From Acestrorhynchus altus (taxonomy: Eukaryota; Chordata; Actinopteri; Characiformes; Acestrorhynchidae): a DNA stretch of 64,000 bases. This document shows, piece after piece, positions 62,637-64,000 of the stretch (its first letter is position 1; each line of letters starts with the position of its first letter). The stretch spans positions 29,734,071 through 29,798,070 of the forward strand of contig CM067508.1 of assembly GCA_034509495.1 (NCBI GenBank). The letters run 5' to 3'. The notes beneath the pieces were generated by a model. It worked only from the letters and a program-made list of their open reading frames with translations, searched no databases and was not told the origin of the DNA. A program made the position numbers and the translations under genes.

Positions 62637-63100
62637 CCACTTTTCCATGGTACAGTACCTACACTACTTGAATCTACTCTACTCATACTTTTTGGTACCT
62701 GATTCTTTTTCCACTAGCACTAGGTCCCCCCATAATGCAATGGTGCACCACAACACTCAAGTAATGGGTTGTGCATTTGTGTTTTTGCAGATTCTAAAAC
62801 TCTATCTGTTAGGATTTTATTAGGGTCTCTTGGGAACTAATGGTGGTGTTCTATTGGCAGATTTGCAATACAACACATCAACCTAAACTGCATATACACA
62901 AAATTACAGCAGCAACTTATCTGCACTAATCTGCATCCTGAAAGGTCTTCACGTCACATTTTAGCCCGACTCGGCTGGCTTTGAACTATGAGTGAGCAGA
63001 TATGAAAAAGTACCCGGTTCCAGATACCACATTTGGCCACAGGTAGAGCAAAAAATCTAAATTGAATGCAGTAGTGTAGATACCATTCAATGGAAAAGCT
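62637..63100. mobile_element. small terminal-inverted-repeat DNA element
   Basis: Left end cttttccatggtacagtacc and right end gataccattcaatggaaaag are inverted and imperfect. The inner right part (gtacccggttccagatacca) matches 11869-11995. No transposase; the family is not certain. Confidence 0.6.
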
Positions 63101-63419
63101 CCATATGTTATACGGATTTCTGGACAAGTTTCAGACTGCCTAACTTTTCAAAAGCATGACAATCTGAATTCTGGACACATTTAAATTCCTTCTTTTCCCA
63201 GCTCCCTCAAACCCCTTAATCCATTAAGTTATTGAGTGTGCTTTGCTATTACTTTTCATAATGTGAACTTTACAGGAGAAAAAAAAAATTCTATGTTAAA
63301 TAGTGACATTCTGGAACATTTCAATTCAATGTGTAATTCTCAAATAATGTAAAAACTGCCAGATTCACATTATGTCATGAAGTGAAAAAGAGCAACAATA
63401 AAGAAGTACACTATCAGGA

Positions 63420-63655
63420 AATAAGTAGTGGGACACTTACTCATTCGCTGTTTATTCTGAAATCAAGGCGTATTAGAAAGAGTTTATCCTGCCATTGTTG
63501 GAGTAACTCCTTCTACTGTCCAGAGAAGGTCTGCTATTAGATTTCAATGCAGGATTTGATTGTGATCAGGGCGTTGGAAAATCACCACCTCAACTCATCC
63601 CAAAAGTGTTGGATGCAACACAATCTGCTTGAGAGAGTACTATTCTATTGGTAGT
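63420..63655. mobile_element. non-autonomous Tc1/mariner-like element, partial copy
   Basis: Starts agtagtgggacacttactca and shares ctgaaatcaaggcgtattag, ctactgtccagagaaggtct and 'aggatttgattg' with the copies at 16110 and 19812. Confidence 0.65.
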
Positions 63656-64000
63656 ACTTCACTATCTATGGGCGCGCAATAATAATACACAAACACGTAG
63701 TTCACCACCAAGAAGAAAACCCCAATCATTTCTTGAACAGGACAAAAGGATAAGACTCTGACTATATGTGTTATATCATTGCTATGAGGGCCCCTAATGA
63801 GCATGCATACACACTCTGGCCCCCTGCCTGTCACAGTGAGACCCCACACACTCATCCACTGCAGGTAAGGCTTCAAAGGCAGGCCTCACCCAGCTGGCCC
63901 ACCACAGCGAGGGGGGGGGGGAGAGAGAGAAAGAGAGAGTGATTGTTATTTAAACAGTCATGCCAGCGCAGCATCCCTGAATATAAATCTGAATGAGAGA

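Overview
The window is 64 kb of vertebrate nuclear DNA, almost certainly from a ray-finned fish. The signs are split genes with GT-AG introns, very dense dinucleotide microsatellites (CA/GT, GA/CT), and many decayed Tc1-like transposons and small non-autonomous DNA elements of kinds familiar from teleost genomes. An otophysan (characin, catfish or similar) is possible from the repeat flavour, but this is a weak guess. Nothing prokaryotic, plasmid-like or viral was seen.

The only protein-coding gene I can support is znf423 (ZNF423/Zfp423/OAZ, a multi-C2H2 zinc-finger transcription cofactor) on the minus strand. Two internal coding exons are visible. A 60-bp exon (49664..49723) encodes a short acidic segment with the WDSS motif. 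A 201-bp exon (27907..28107) encodes an acidic linker and the first zinc finger. Both have GT-AG borders, both are bounded by phase-1 introns, and their phases join. The large exon carrying most zinc fingers lies beyond the left edge and the first exon beyond the right edge. The rest is intron: at least 14.3 kb of the upstream intron, all 21.6 kb of the middle intron, and at least 27.9 kb of the downstream intron. Intron numbers here assume the 60-bp exon is exon 2.

Layout from the left: 1-1029 Tc1-like relic; 3.0-4.5 kb CT/CA repeats and a second Tc1 relic; 4.9-6.3 kb unique GC-richer block; 7.9-8.6 kb 64-bp minisatellite interrupted by a small palindromic element; 9.0-9.7 kb unique block; 10.3-11.55 kb near-full-length Tc1-like element; 12.3-14.3 kb unique blocks and microsatellites; 15.3-16.5 kb interspersed repeats and an ~30-bp minisatellite; 16.8-20.5 kb purine/pyrimidine and CA/GT tracts; 19.8-24.9 kb small DNA elements; 26-27 kb candidate conserved block; 27.9-28.1 kb exon 3; 28.8-31.7 kb microsatellites and a Tc1 fragment; 32-37 kb AT-rich and quiet; 37-45.7 kb unique blocks between repeats; 49.66 kb exon 2; 50-64 kb intron with AT repeats, Tc1 fragments and candidate regulatory blocks.

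The most interesting structure is the intron between the two exons. In the transcript, an uninterrupted (CA)34 run starts 20 nt after its 5' splice site. A 70-nt (UG) run ends 11 nt before its last base, where a pyrimidine tract would normally be. These arms are complementary and could pair to bring the splice sites together across 21.5 kb. Both exons are frame-neutral, so skipping the 201-bp exon would remove zinc finger 1 without a frameshift. No novel multi-gene system was found.
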